A stretch of DNA of 64,000 nucleotides. Source: a halophilic archaeon (GTDB lineage Archaea > Halobacteriota > Halobacteria > Halobacteriales > Haladaptataceae). The stretch covers positions 62,001 through 126,000 of the forward strand of contig QNGA01000004.1 in assembly GCA_003298465.1 (NCBI GenBank). The letters run 5' to 3'. The notes below the pieces were generated by a model. That model saw nothing but the letters and a program-made list of their open reading frames with translations, did no database searches and had not been told where the DNA came from. Both the position numbers and the translations under genes were made by a program. Of the stretch, positions 9,056 to 18,211 are shown one piece after another (the first letter of the stretch is position 1; each line of letters opens with the position of its first letter).

Positions 9056-10872
9056 GCGAACCCGCCGTCTCCGGCTCTCGCGAACCCCGTCCGGACGACG
9101 CCGAGGAGACGCCGGACGCCGCCGGCTCGGAAACCGACGCCGAATCGGCCGACGCGGCGGACGCCGCCGACTCCGAGGCCGCGACGAAGACGACCGGCGC
9201 GGCGGCCGTCGTCGCCGCGCTCGAATCGAACGGGGTGGAGACCCTGTTCGGTGTGCAGGGCGGTGCCATCATGCCCGTCTACGACGCGCTCGGGCGGTCC
9301 GATCTCCACCACGTCACGATGGCCCACGAACAGGGGGCCGCTCACGCCGCCGACGCGTACGGCGTCGTCGCCGGCGAACCGGGCGTCTGTCTCGCCACGT
9401 CCGGCCCCGGCGCGACGAACCTCGTCACGGGGATCGCCGACGCGGACATGGACTCGGACCCCATCGTCGCCCTGACGGGTCAGGTGCCGACGGAGTTCGT
9501 CGGCAACGACGCCTTCCAGGAGACGGACACGACGGGCATCACCACGCCCGTGACGAAGGAGAACTACTTCGCGGGCGACCCGGACACCGTCGGCGACACC
9601 GTCGGCGAAGCGTTCGCCCTGGCCGGCGCGGGCCGCCCCGGGCCGACGCTCGTCGACCTGCCGAAGGACGTGACGCTCTCGGAGACCGAGGCGCGCGAAG
9701 CGACCTCCGAGACGCCCGAACACTACGACCCGCAGGAGGTCCCCGACGCCGACGCGGTCGAGGCGGCGGCGCGCACGCTGGAGGAAGCGGAGCGCCCGCT
9801 CGTCCTGGCCGGCGGCGGCGTCGTCAAGGGCGAGGCGAGCGACGAACTCCGTGCGTTCGCCACCGAGCACGACGTTCCCGTCGCCACCTCGATGCCGGCC
9901 GTCGGGACGTTCCCCGAGGACCACGACGACTCGGTCGGCATGATCGGCATGCACGGCACGGGACCGGCGAACATGGCCGTCACGCACTGCGACACCCTGT
10001 TCGCGGTCGGGTGCCGGTTCGACGACCGCCTGACGGGCGGCGTCGAGACCTTCGCCCCCGAGGCCGAGGTCGTCCACGTCGACATCGACCCGGCGGAGAT
10101 ATCGAAGAACGTCCACGCCGACGTGCCGGTCGTCGGCGACGCCGCCACCGCGATCGCGGCCATCGCCGACGAGATGGACGAGTCGCCGGACGCGGACGAC
10201 TGGCGCGAGCAGGTCGACGACTGGCAGGCGGAGTACCCGATGACCTACCACGCCTCCGAGGACGGGCCCATCAAGCCCCAGTTCGTCGTCGAGGCGTTCG
10301 ACGAGGCGACGGACGACGACGCCATCGTCACGACCGGGGTCGGCCAGCACCAGATGTGGGCGGTGCAGTTCTGGACGTTCACCGAGCCCCGGACCTGGGT
10401 CTCCTCGCACGGACTCGGCGCGATGGGGTACGGCCTCCCGGCCGCCATCGGCGCGCGACTGGCGGCCGACGACGACCAGGAGGTCGTCTGCTTCGACGGC
10501 GACGGCTCCTTCCTGATGACCGTCCAGGAGCTGTCGGTGGCGGTCCGGGAGAGCCTCGACATCACGGTGGCGGTCCTCAACAACGAGTACATCGGCATGG
10601 TCCGCCAGTGGCAGGACGCGTTCTTCGACCGGAACCGGGTCGCCTCGGAGTACGACTGGTGTCCCGACTTCGCGACGCTGGCGGAGGCGTTCGGCGCGAA
10701 GGGGTTCACCGTCGACCACCCCGACGACGTGGCCGACACGGTCGAGGCCGCCATGGCGTACGACGGCCCCTCGGTCGTCGACTTCCACATCGACCCCGAC
10801 GAGAACGTCTACCCGATGGTGCCGAGCGGCGGCGCGAACGGGAAGTTCGCCCTCTCGGAGGGCCAGCTATGA
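9052..10872 (+). CDS. ilvB: Acetolactate synthase large (catalytic) subunit
   Basis: 606 aa thiamine-diphosphate enzyme. The first 45 residues are an acidic, low-complexity extension; the family then starts at TGAAAVVAALESNGVETLFG. The TPP glutamate lies in MAHEQGAAHAADAYG, GPGATN and QETDTTGITTPVTK are the carboligase signatures, and FDGDGSFLMTVQEL through AVLNNEYIGMVRQWQ is the TPP/Mg2+ motif. It condenses two pyruvates, or pyruvate and 2-ketobutyrate, in valine/leucine and isoleucine synthesis. Its stop overlaps the start of the regulatory subunit ilvN (ATGA). Confidence 0.97.
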   Translation: MSEPAVSGSREPRPDDAEETPDAAGSETDAESADAADAADSEAATKTTGAAAVVAALESNGVETLFGVQGGAIMPVYDALGRSDLHHVTMAHEQGAAHAADAYGVVAGEPGVCLATSGPGATNLVTGIADADMDSDPIVALTGQVPTEFVGNDAFQETDTTGITTPVTKENYFAGDPDTVGDTVGEAFALAGAGRPGPTLVDLPKDVTLSETEAREATSETPEHYDPQEVPDADAVEAAARTLEEAERPLVLAGGGVVKGEASDELRAFATEHDVPVATSMPAVGTFPEDHDDSVGMIGMHGTGPANMAVTHCDTLFAVGCRFDDRLTGGVETFAPEAEVVHVDIDPAEISKNVHADVPVVGDAATAIAAIADEMDESPDADDWREQVDDWQAEYPMTYHASEDGPIKPQFVVEAFDEATDDDAIVTTGVGQHQMWAVQFWTFTEPRTWVSSHGLGAMGYGLPAAIGARLAADDDQEVVCFDGDGSFLMTVQELSVAVRESLDITVAVLNNEYIGMVRQWQDAFFDRNRVASEYDWCPDFATLAEAFGAKGFTVDHPDDVADTVEAAMAYDGPSVVDFHIDPDENVYPMVPSGGANGKFALSEGQL

Positions 10873-11570
10873 GCGGGGAGGACGACCAGCCGGTCGATGC
10901 CACCCCGCCCGGGATGCCCGGGTCCGCGCCCGAGGAGCGACCCCATCCCGAGGGGCGGCGCGACGCCCAGGGCGTCCGCGTCGGCGCGGGCGACGACGAA
11001 CCCAGACAGCGGACCGCGGTCGTCTCCGCGCTCGTCGAGCACGAACCGGGCGTCCTGTCGAGCGTCTCCGGGCTGTTCTCCCGGCGGCAGTTCAACATCG
11101 AGAGCCTGACGGTCGGCCCGACGACGGTCGACGGTCACGCCCGCATCACGCTCGTTGTCGAGGAGACGGACCACGGCATCGACCAGGTGAAAAAGCAGCT
11201 GGCGAAGCTCACCAACGTCATCCAGGTGGGCGAACTCGGCGACGACGCCGTCCGCGCGGAACTCGTCCTCCTGAAGGTTCGGGGGGACAGGCCGGACGAG
11301 GTCCACGCCATCACCCAGATGTACGAGGGCCAGACGCTCGACGCCGGGCCGCGGACCATCACGGTCCAGATAACGGGCGACCAGCAGAAGATCGACGACG
11401 CGGTCGACGCCTTCCGGCAGTTCGGCATCATCGAGATAGCCCGGACCGGCCAGACCGCGCTCGCCCGCGGCGACACGCCGACCACGCCCGGCGAGGAGCC
11501 GGGCCACTCCAGCGAACCGGCCGACGACCGCGACGGAGCACAGAGCGAAACGACAGCCGCGAACGACTGA
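10869..11570 (+). CDS. ilvN: Acetolactate synthase small (regulatory) subunit
   Basis: 233 aa. An N-terminal ACT domain ([20 protein letters not shown] then [16 protein letters not shown], about residues 46-80) is followed by the ALS small-subunit C domain ([22 protein letters not shown]). The first 45 and last 30 residues are disordered acidic extensions, longer than in bacteria. The ACT domain normally binds valine and mediates feedback inhibition of IlvB. The ATG overlaps the ilvB stop. Confidence 0.95.
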   Translation: MSGEDDQPVDATPPGMPGSAPEERPHPEGRRDAQGVRVGAGDDEPRQRTAVVSALVEHEPGVLSSVSGLFSRRQFNIESLTVGPTTVDGHARITLVVEETDHGIDQVKKQLAKLTNVIQVGELGDDAVRAELVLLKVRGDRPDEVHAITQMYEGQTLDAGPRTITVQITGDQQKIDDAVDAFRQFGIIEIARTGQTALARGDTPTTPGEEPGHSSEPADDRDGAQSETTAAND

Positions 11571-11577
11571 GATTTCC

Positions 11578-12624
11578 ATGACAGACGAAACTGCGACGAT
11601 ACACTACGACGACGACGCGGACGACGAACAGCTAGCAGAGAAGACGGTCGCGGTCCTGGGATACGGCAGCCAGGGTCACGCCCACGCCCAGAACCTCCAC
11701 GACAGCGGAGTCGACGTGGTCGTCGGCCTCCGTGAGGGGTCGTCGTCCCGCGACGCCGCCCGCGAGGACGGACTGCGCGTAGCGACCCCCGCCGAGGCAG
11801 CGGGCGAGGCCGACGTCGTCTCGGTGCTCGTCCCGGACACCGTCCAGCCCGCGGTGTACGCCGACATCGAGTCGGAACTCGACGCGGGCGACACGCTCCA
11901 GTTCGCCCACGGGTTCAACGTCCACTACGGCCAGATAGAGCCGCCCGAGGACGTGGACGTGACGATGGTCGCGCCGAAGTCGCCGGGCCACCTCGTCCGC
12001 CGGAACTACCGGAACGACGAGGGGACGCCGGGGCTGCTCGCCGTGTACCGGAACGCGACCGGCGACGCGAAAGACGAGGCGCTGGCGTACGCGAAGGCCA
12101 TCGGCTGCACCCGCGCCGGCGTCGTCGAGACGACGTTCCGCGAGGAGACCGAGACCGACCTGTTCGGCGAGCAGGCCGTCCTCTGTGGCGGCGTCACCGA
12201 ACTCATCAAGGCCGGGTACGAGACGCTGGTCGACGCCGGCTACTCCGAGGAGATGGCGTACTTCGAGTGTCTCAACGAGATGAAGCTCATCGTCGACCTG
12301 ATGTACGAGGGCGGGCTCGGCGAGATGTGGGACTCCGTCTCCGACACCGCCGAGTTCGGCGGGCTGACCCGCGGCGAGGTCGTCGTCGACGACCACGCCC
12401 GCGAGCAGATGGAGCAGGTCCTGGAGGAGGTCCAGGACGGTACGTTCGCCCGCGAGTGGATAACCGAGAACCAGGCCGGCCGGCCGTCGTACCGCCAGCG
12501 CCGGCAGGCCGAGAAGAACCACGAGATAGAGGCGGTCGGCGAGGAACTGCGCGACCTGTTCGCGTGGGCCGACGACGCCGACGGCGAGGGCAACGAGAAG
12601 GAGGAGGTGCCCGCCGATGACTAG
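11578..12624 (+). CDS. ilvC: Ketol-acid reductoisomerase
   Basis: 348 aa, class I length. N-terminal Rossmann domain with [20 protein letters not shown] (about 24-43) and [13 protein letters not shown] for [20 protein letters not shown] is the conserved central loop. The C-terminal knotted helical domain carries the metal/substrate acids in [13 protein letters not shown] and [17 protein letters not shown]. Converts acetolactate and acetohydroxybutyrate to the dihydroxy acids used by IlvD. It starts 7 nt after ilvN; its stop overlaps the next ORF by 8 nt. Confidence 0.97.
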   Translation: MTDETATIHYDDDADDEQLAEKTVAVLGYGSQGHAHAQNLHDSGVDVVVGLREGSSSRDAAREDGLRVATPAEAAGEADVVSVLVPDTVQPAVYADIESELDAGDTLQFAHGFNVHYGQIEPPEDVDVTMVAPKSPGHLVRRNYRNDEGTPGLLAVYRNATGDAKDEALAYAKAIGCTRAGVVETTFREETETDLFGEQAVLCGGVTELIKAGYETLVDAGYSEEMAYFECLNEMKLIVDLMYEGGLGEMWDSVSDTAEFGGLTRGEVVVDDHAREQMEQVLEEVQDGTFAREWITENQAGRPSYRQRRQAEKNHEIEAVGEELRDLFAWADDADGEGNEKEEVPADD

Positions 12625-13042
12625 CGATTTTCCGGAGGAAAATCGGGAACGCGAGCGGGGAGCGGAGCGACCCGCGAGCAGCGAGGAGCGTAGCTCCTCG
12701 GACGAAGCGAGCGGGGAGGAACGACGTTCCTCGACGAAATCGACCGACCGACGGCGACGAACCGACGGCGAGACGATGGCCGACGTGAGCCACACTCACC
12801 CGTACGCCGACCGGGGAACGGTCAACCGGCCGTTCGAGCGCGGCCCGACGATAGCGGCCGACGGCGGTCGACGGGGGGCCGCGGAGCGACCGTCGAACGA
12901 GCGCGCTTCTGAGGAGGACGCCGACGAGGAGTCGAGCGGCGTAGACGACGGGACGATGGCCGACGTCGACCACACGCCGCCCGAGGACGCTCCGAGCGCG
13001 GACGGCGTCTTCGAGCGCGGCAACGAACGCGGGGAGCCATGA
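12617..13042 (+). CDS. Small hydrophilic protein of the ilv/leu operon, duplicated MADV-HT module
   Basis: 141 aa if it begins at the ATG overlapping the ilvC stop; an internal ATG at 12776 (residue 54) would give 88 aa and is my preferred start. The first 53 codons are low-complexity Glu/Ser/Arg encoded by three hairpins. Two related modules follow: [14 protein letters not shown] with NRPFERG (from residue 54) and [14 protein letters not shown] with GVFERG (from about 114). The underlying DNA around each MADV start is also repeated. Its TGA overlaps the leuC ATG. No enzyme family recognised; position between ilvC and leuC suggests a role in branched-chain synthesis or in control of the operon. 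Confidence 0.65.
   Translation: MTSDFPEENRERERGAERPASSEERSSSDEASGEERRSSTKSTDRRRRTDGETMADVSHTHPYADRGTVNRPFERGPTIAADGGRRGAAERPSNERASEEDADEESSGVDDGTMADVDHTPPEDAPSADGVFERGNERGEP
12625..12732 (+). repeat. Three successive perfect hairpins with three-base loops
   Basis: Arms 12625-12633/12637-12645 (CGATTTTCC, loop GGA), 12682-12689/12693-12700 (CGAGGAGC, loop GTA) and 12716-12722/12726-12732 (GAGGAAC, loop GAC). All are perfect, 7-9 bp. They fall right after ilvC and before the internal ATG at 12776. They are compatible with an RNA processing or attenuation element, or with a haloarchaeal intergenic repeat that has been left open as coding sequence. Confidence 0.75.
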
Positions 13043-14457
13043 GCGAGGGCACGCTGTACGACAAGGTGTGGGACCGCCACGCGGTCACCGAACTGCCGAC
13101 CGGCCAGACCCAGCTGTTCGTCGGCCTCCACCTCATCCACGAGGTGACGAGCCCGCAGGCGTTCGGGATGCTGCGCGAACGGGACCTCGAGGTGGCGTAC
13201 CCCGAGCGAACGCACGCCACGGTCGACCACATCGTGCCGACCGCCGACCAGTCCCGGCCCTACGGCGACGAGGCGGCCGAGGAGATGATGTCCGAACTGG
13301 AGCAGAACGTCCGGGACGCGGGCATCGAGTTCTCCTCGCCGGAGACGGGCGACCAGGGCATCGTTCACGTCGTCGGCCCGGAGCAGGGGCGCACCCAGCC
13401 CGGGATGACGGTCGTCTGCGGCGACAGCCACACCGCGACCCACGGCGCGTTCGGTGCGCTGGCGTTCGGCATCGGGACGAGCCAGATACGGGACGTGCTG
13501 GCCACGGGGACGGTCGCGATGGAGAAACAGAAGGTGCGCCAGGTCCGCGTCACCGGCGAACTCGGTTCGGGCGTCACCGCCAAGGACGTCATCCTCGAGA
13601 TAATCCGGCGGCTCGGCACCGACGGCGGCGTCGGGTACGTCTACGAGTACGCCGGCGAGGCCATCGAGTCGCTGGACATGGAGGGTCGGATGAGCATCTG
13701 CAACATGTCCATCGAGGGCGGCGCGCGAGCGGGCTACGTCGAACCGGACGAGACGACCATCGAGTACCTCCGGGGCCGCGACGCCGTGCCGGAGGGCGAG
13801 GCGTTCGAGGAGCTCGCGGAGTACTGGCGCTCCGTCCGGAGCGACGACGACGCCGAGTACGACGACGTGGTCGAGATAGACGGCAGCGCGCTCGAACCGA
13901 TGGTGACCTGGGGGACGACGCCCGGCCAGGGCGTCGGCGTCACCGAGCCGATACCCCATCCGGACGAGCTCCCCGAGGACAAGCGCGAGACGGCCCGCCA
14001 GGCCCAGGAGCACATGCGCGTCGAACCGGGCGAGACGATGGAGGGGTACGAGGTCGACGTCGCCTTCCTCGGCTCCTGCACGAACGCGCGCCTGCCGGAC
14101 CTCCGGCGGGCCGCCGAGGTCGTCGCCGGCCACGAGGTCCACGACGACGTTCGCGCCATGGTCGTGCCGGGCAGTCAACGCGTGAAGGCCGCCGCCGAGC
14201 GCGAGGGTCTCGACGAGCAGTTCCGCGAGGCCGGCTTCGACTGGCGCGGCGCGGGCTGTTCGATGTGTCTCGGGATGAACCCCGACCAGCTCGAGGGCGA
14301 CGAGGCCTGCGCGTCCTCCTCGAACCGCAACTTCGTCGGCCGCCAGGGGAGCAAGGAGGGCCGGACCGTCCTGATGAGCCCCGAGATGGTCGCCGCCGCC
14401 GCGGTCCGCGGCGAAGTGACCGACGTGCGCGAGATAGCGGAGGTGGCGACGGCATGA
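13039..14457 (+). CDS. leuC: 3-isopropylmalate dehydratase large subunit
   Basis: 472 aa, aconitase superfamily. Starts [36 protein letters not shown] is the substrate-side signature. The [4Fe-4S] cysteines are in FLGSCTNAR and GAGCSMCLG (C and C-x2-C). [11 protein letters not shown] is the conserved C-terminal loop. With LeuD it isomerises 2-isopropylmalate to 3-isopropylmalate; related enzymes also act on citramalate. The ATG overlaps the upstream stop and the TGA overlaps leuD. Confidence 0.96.
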   Translation: MSEGTLYDKVWDRHAVTELPTGQTQLFVGLHLIHEVTSPQAFGMLRERDLEVAYPERTHATVDHIVPTADQSRPYGDEAAEEMMSELEQNVRDAGIEFSSPETGDQGIVHVVGPEQGRTQPGMTVVCGDSHTATHGAFGALAFGIGTSQIRDVLATGTVAMEKQKVRQVRVTGELGSGVTAKDVILEIIRRLGTDGGVGYVYEYAGEAIESLDMEGRMSICNMSIEGGARAGYVEPDETTIEYLRGRDAVPEGEAFEELAEYWRSVRSDDDAEYDDVVEIDGSALEPMVTWGTTPGQGVGVTEPIPHPDELPEDKRETARQAQEHMRVEPGETMEGYEVDVAFLGSCTNARLPDLRRAAEVVAGHEVHDDVRAMVVPGSQRVKAAAEREGLDEQFREAGFDWRGAGCSMCLGMNPDQLEGDEACASSSNRNFVGRQGSKEGRTVLMSPEMVAAAAVRGEVTDVREIAEVATA

Positions 14458-15071
14458 GCGAGATAGAGACGGTCGAGCACGTCTCCGGCAGCGGCGTCCC
14501 GGTCCGGGGCAACGACATCGACACCGACCAGATAATCCCGGCGCGGTTCATGAAGGTCGTCACCTTCGACGGCCTGGGCGAGTACGCATTCTTCGACCAG
14601 CGGTTCACGGACGACGACGAGCCCAAGGACCACCCCTTCAACGAGGAGCGGTTCCGGAACGCGTCGGTGCTGGTCGTCAACGCCAACTTCGGCTGCGGTT
14701 CCTCGCGCGAACACGCACCGCAGGCGCTCGCCCGCTGGGGCATCGACGCCATCGTCGGCGAGAGCTTCGCGGAGATATTCGCGGGCAACTGCCTCGCGCT
14801 CGGCATCCCCACCGTCACCGCCGACCACGAGCAGATCACCGCGCTCCAGGACTACGTCGACGAGCACCCGGACGGCGAGATAGCGGTGGACGTGGCCGAG
14901 GAAACCGTGCGCTACGGGGACCGCGAGATCGACGCGACGGTCGACGACGCCCAGCGGAAGGCGCTCGTCGAGGGCGTCTGGGACACGACCGCCCTGATGA
15001 AGTCGAACGAGGCGGCGGTCGCCGAGACCGCCGCGAACCTGCCGTACGTCGAGAGCAGCGAGCACGTCTAG
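14454..15071 (+). CDS. leuD: 3-isopropylmalate dehydratase small subunit
   Basis: 205 aa, the swivel subunit. [15 protein letters not shown] is the N-terminal signature and [17 protein letters not shown] the substrate-contacting loop. Its ATG overlaps the leuC stop (ATGA), giving one translational unit with leuC. Downstream the next gene is on the opposite strand, so the operon ends here rather than continuing into leuB as in some relatives. Confidence 0.95.
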   Translation: MSEIETVEHVSGSGVPVRGNDIDTDQIIPARFMKVVTFDGLGEYAFFDQRFTDDDEPKDHPFNEERFRNASVLVVNANFGCGSSREHAPQALARWGIDAIVGESFAEIFAGNCLALGIPTVTADHEQITALQDYVDEHPDGEIAVDVAEETVRYGDREIDATVDDAQRKALVEGVWDTTALMKSNEAAVAETAANLPYVESSEHV

Positions 15072-15192
15072 CTCGGACGTGACGCGGCCGGCGTCGTCGG
15101 ACGCTGTCCCGGTCGTTCGTCGAGACTCTTCCCGATTCCGTTCTCACGCGGCGGTTCGCACCGCGACCGGCCGGTCTCCCGGTCGAGCCGCC

Positions 15193-15894
15193 TCACTTGG
15201 GCACCCAGACCGACGGGACGTGGTCCCACGCCCACCGCTCGTCGGGCCTGTCCGTGAACTCCCAGAAGCTCCGCGGCCAGGTGCCGAGCGCGTCGTGGAT
15301 CGACCTGTACGAGAGCGTGCTCTCGCCCTCTACGACCAGCCGGAATCGCTCTTCGAAGCGCTCGGGGTCGAACGACTCGTCGGGATGGTCGTCGGGTGCG
15401 TCGAGCCACCCCTGGTAGGCCGCCCGTCCCTGGTCGTTGACGTACCCCAGGACGAGGTACCCACCGGGGGCGACGGCTCCGTACAGGTTCCGGAGCGCCA
15501 GCGCGGACTCGGCGACGTAGCAGAGCGTTCCGTAGCAGAACACGACGTCGAACTCCCCGTCCGGGTCGAACTCGGGCAGCACGGCGCGCTCGAACTCGGC
15601 GTTCTCGACGTTCTCCTCGCGTGCCCGCTCGCGGTTCTCCGCGAGTATCGACTCCGCGGCGTCGTAGCCGACCACCGTGGTATGGGGGTGGCGCTCGGCG
15701 ACGTCGAACGCGACGACGCCGGGACCGCAGCCGACGGACGCGAAGGAGTCGGGCACCCCCTTCGCGTCGAAGAGGTCGGCGAGTAGGTCGCGCATGTGGT
15801 GTGCGCTGGGGGTCGCGCTGGCGCGAGCCTCCGCGTCCGCCTCGGTCCAGTAACGGTTCCAATCGACGGTATCTGGATGGGTCTGGTCTGGCAT
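15193..15894 (-). CDS. Class I SAM-dependent methyltransferase
   Basis: 233 aa. The Rossmann core is visible: FASVGCGPGVVAFDVAERHP (motif I, about 53-72), VVGYDAAES (motif II), FDVVFCYGTLCYV (motif IV) and VAPGGYLVLGYVND (motif V/VI). The C-terminal half is aromatic and acidic (YRSIHDALGTWPRSFWEF). Substrate not predictable; small-molecule acceptors are usual for this type. It lies with the following Nudix gene on the minus strand between leuD and leuB, an interruption of the leucine cluster. Confidence 0.85.
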   Translation of the reverse strand: MPDQTHPDTVDWNRYWTEADAEARASATPSAHHMRDLLADLFDAKGVPDSFASVGCGPGVVAFDVAERHPHTTVVGYDAAESILAENRERAREENVENAEFERAVLPEFDPDGEFDVVFCYGTLCYVAESALALRNLYGAVAPGGYLVLGYVNDQGRAAYQGWLDAPDDHPDESFDPERFEERFRLVVEGESTLSYRSIHDALGTWPRSFWEFTDRPDERWAWDHVPSVWVPK

Positions 15895-15978
15895 TCGTAG
15901 GATGAACTGTCGGGTGCCGCGACGTGAGGGCCGTGGCGATGCAGTCGTGCGTGGCGAACGTCGAGCGGCCGGTCGCCC

Positions 15979-16524
15979 TCACTCGAGGAACGGTCGAACG
16001 TCGTCGACGGCGGGGCCGCCGCAGGCGCCGAACTTCTCCGGGAGGGCGTCGAACCAGTCGACGGACCAGTCGTCGGCGTCGGGTCCCTCGACCTCCGTGG
16101 CGTCGTCGACCGGTGCGGCCCGGAACACGACGTGGGTGGTCGTCTGGAACGGCGTCTCCTCGCCGTCGACGACGTGCTCGGCTCGCCGGACGCGTTCGAC
16201 GCCCTCGACGTCGACGTCGAGGCCGGTCTTTTCCGCTACCGCCCGCTCGGCTTCGGCGACCCAGTCGTCGCCCCGGTGGACCGTGGCGTTCGGCAGGACC
16301 AGCATCTCCTCCTCGTCGTGGACGCGGAGGAGGAGTTCGTCCGCGTCGTTCACGACGCCGACGATGGCCCTGCCGGCGACCCCGGCCTCGCAGTGGTCCT
16401 CGCTCTCGTGGGGAAACTCGCGCGTGCAGTGGTCGACGCCGTCCTCGTCCGCGAGTCGGAGGGGGTCGGTCAGCGAGTCGATAGCGGTCGATTCGGCCGG
16501 GTCGGAAGTCGTCTTTTCTGTCAT
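15979..16524 (-). CDS. Nudix-fold protein with degenerate Nudix box
   Basis: 181 aa. Residues about 45-150 have the Nudix beta-alpha pattern (AIVGVVNDADELLLRVHD, PNATVHRGDDW), but where the REUXEEXGU helix should be there is AVAEKTGLDV, with only one of the usual acidic metal ligands. Catalysis is therefore doubtful; it may be a binding protein or act on a changed substrate. HxC-type residues (DHCTREFPHESEDHCEAG) near residue 30 hint at a metal site, though this is weak. Transcribed toward the methyltransferase gene 84 nt downstream. Confidence 0.75.
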   Translation of the reverse strand: MTEKTTSDPAESTAIDSLTDPLRLADEDGVDHCTREFPHESEDHCEAGVAGRAIVGVVNDADELLLRVHDEEEMLVLPNATVHRGDDWVAEAERAVAEKTGLDVDVEGVERVRRAEHVVDGEETPFQTTTHVVFRAAPVDDATEVEGPDADDWSVDWFDALPEKFGACGGPAVDDVRPFLE

Positions 16525-16925
16525 GATTGTCGTCGTAGCGACGGTCGGATGCGATGCGACTTCGGGTGGTCGTCCGGCGTCTGCCGGCGGTGTCGAACGA
16601 CTCGTCGCGTCCGTTCGACCGGAGTCCGTGGGGACACCGGCGGCTGGTCGCGTCGCTGTTTGCGACGATTCGAACGTGAGAGCCGCCGGATCGCCGGTGT
16701 TCGAACGCCGGAGAAGTATCTATGGGAAACTGATACAAGAAAGCAATGATTTAATTTCTTCTACTTTTTCTACTTAATAATTCGATGGCAGGGGGCAAAA
16801 ACCTTTGGGTGCAGACAGGTCCACGGTAGCCGGGCGCGTCGCCCGTCGGTCGTCGGCGACATCGACCACCAGAACACCTGCCGTAACCGAATCCCTTTCC
16901 ACCCATTACGCCCTCTGGGGAGACG
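16525..16925. other. Intergenic region upstream of leuB
   Basis: 401 bases without a gene. An AT-rich, T-tract-rich block at about 16718-16800 contains TTAATAATT and could hold promoters for both directions. A short perfect hairpin (CGGGCG/CGCCCG, 16831-16845) follows. If leuB is transcribed from the AT block, its mRNA has a leader of about 120 nt. Confidence 0.5.
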
Positions 16926-17906
16926 ATGACCGACCAAATCGCAGTTATCCCGGGCGACGGCATCGGACAGGAAGTCGTCCCCGCCGCGGTGCAGGTGCTC
17001 GACGCGGTCGATCCGGAGTTCGCGTTCGTCGAAGCCGACGCCGGCGACGCCGTGAAGGAGTCGACGGGCAGCGCGCTCCCCGAGGAGACGCGGGAACTCG
17101 CGGCCGACGCGGACGCCACGCTGTTCGGCGCGGCGGGCGAGACGGCCGCCGAAGTCATCCTGCCGCTCCGGCGCGCGGTCGACTCGTTCGTCAACGTGCG
17201 GCCGGCGCGGGCCTACCCCGGGACCGACGCACTGCGCCCGGAGACGGATCTCGTCTTCCTCCGGGAGAACACCGAGGGCGTCTACGCCGGCCACGAGTCG
17301 CGGCTGAGCGACGACGTGAGCACGCTCACCCGGGTCGTCACCGAGTCCGCCTCGGAGCGCCTCGCCGAGTTCGCCTGCGAGTACGTCCGGGACAGGGGCG
17401 AGGACCGGTTCACCGTCGCCCACAAGGCCAACGTGATGAAGGAGACGGACGGGCGGTTCCGGGACGCCGTCGTCCGCGTGGCCGACGAGCGCGGCGTCGA
17501 GACGGACGAGGCGCTGATGGACGCGCTGGCGACCCACCTCTGTCTCCGCCCCGAGGAGTACGACGTGGTCGTCTGCCCGAACCTCGCCGGCGACGTGCTC
17601 TCGGACCTCGCCGCCGGCCTCGTCGGCGGCCTCGGTCTGCTGCCGAGCGCCAACGTCGGCCCGGAACGCGCCCTGTTCGAACCCGTCCACGGCACCGCAC
17701 CGGACATCGCCGGCCAGGGCGTCGCCAACCCCAGCGCGACGATACTCTCGGCCGCGATGCTGCTCGAATATCTGGGCCACGACGCCGAGGGCCAGCTCGT
17801 CCGCGACGCGGTCGAGGCGACGCTGGAATCGGGCCCACGCACGCCCGACCTCGGCGGGTCGGCGTCGACCGCTGACGTGACCGAGGCGGTCGTCTCGCGG
17901 CTCTAA
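16926..17906 (+). CDS. leuB: 3-isopropylmalate dehydrogenase
   Basis: 326 aa isocitrate/isopropylmalate dehydrogenase family. [19 protein letters not shown] at the N-terminus, [12 protein letters not shown] and [14 protein letters not shown] for substrate, [12 protein letters not shown] with the catalytic Lys, [16 protein letters not shown] for the metal and [15 protein letters not shown] for NAD. It oxidises and decarboxylates 3-isopropylmalate to 2-ketoisocaproate. The short length and leu-cluster position favour LeuB over isocitrate dehydrogenase. Separated from leuCD by two opposite-strand genes. Confidence 0.93.
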   Translation: MTDQIAVIPGDGIGQEVVPAAVQVLDAVDPEFAFVEADAGDAVKESTGSALPEETRELAADADATLFGAAGETAAEVILPLRRAVDSFVNVRPARAYPGTDALRPETDLVFLRENTEGVYAGHESRLSDDVSTLTRVVTESASERLAEFACEYVRDRGEDRFTVAHKANVMKETDGRFRDAVVRVADERGVETDEALMDALATHLCLRPEEYDVVVCPNLAGDVLSDLAAGLVGGLGLLPSANVGPERALFEPVHGTAPDIAGQGVANPSATILSAAMLLEYLGHDAEGQLVRDAVEATLESGPRTPDLGGSASTADVTEAVVSRL

Positions 17907-17957
17907 CCGACCTTTTTACTTCGTCGGGGTATCCTCCGACCTTTTTACTTCGTCGGG
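17907..17957 (+). terminator. Tandem oligo-T terminator after leuB
   Basis: A 22-nt unit is present twice, at 17907-17928 and 17936-17957, starting 1 nt after the leuB stop. Each unit has a five-T run followed by ACTTC, framed by CCGAC and GTCGG that can pair. Archaeal RNA polymerase terminates at such T runs; a duplicated copy would make a strong stop. Confidence 0.7.
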
Positions 17958-18211
17958 TGTCCTCGCTCGCTTCGCTCGCTGCGGGCACCCTCCTCGCAAA
18001 AACGTCGATGAAAAACGTCCCGCTCGCTCCCTGCGGTCGCTCGCGGGGAAACGGCGCGCTCCGCGCGCCGTACGTTCCGCGACCACCGCCACCGCACCGT
18101 CTCCGCGACTGCGCCGCCTCCGGCCTCGACTCGAACGTCACGTCGAAGAGAACGGTCCTGCGACCGTCGACGGGTCGCGTGGCTGCCGTCGGCGGTCCCT
18201 TTCTCCGCGAA
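17958..18211. other. Intergenic region between leuB and the convergent aminotransferase gene
   Basis: No gene seen. Contains a GCTCGCTTCGCTCGC-type repeat (about 17965-17980), two copies of AAAAACGTC (near 17998 and 18011), and a perfect 9-bp hairpin with loop TCC at 18051-18071. The last could terminate the minus-strand aminotransferase transcript. Confidence 0.5.

Noticed and set aside
17958..18071. GCTCGC-rich repeats after leuB as a mobile element
   Set aside because: No transposase, target duplication or terminal inverted repeats; such GC-rich short repeats are common in haloarchaeal intergenic DNA.
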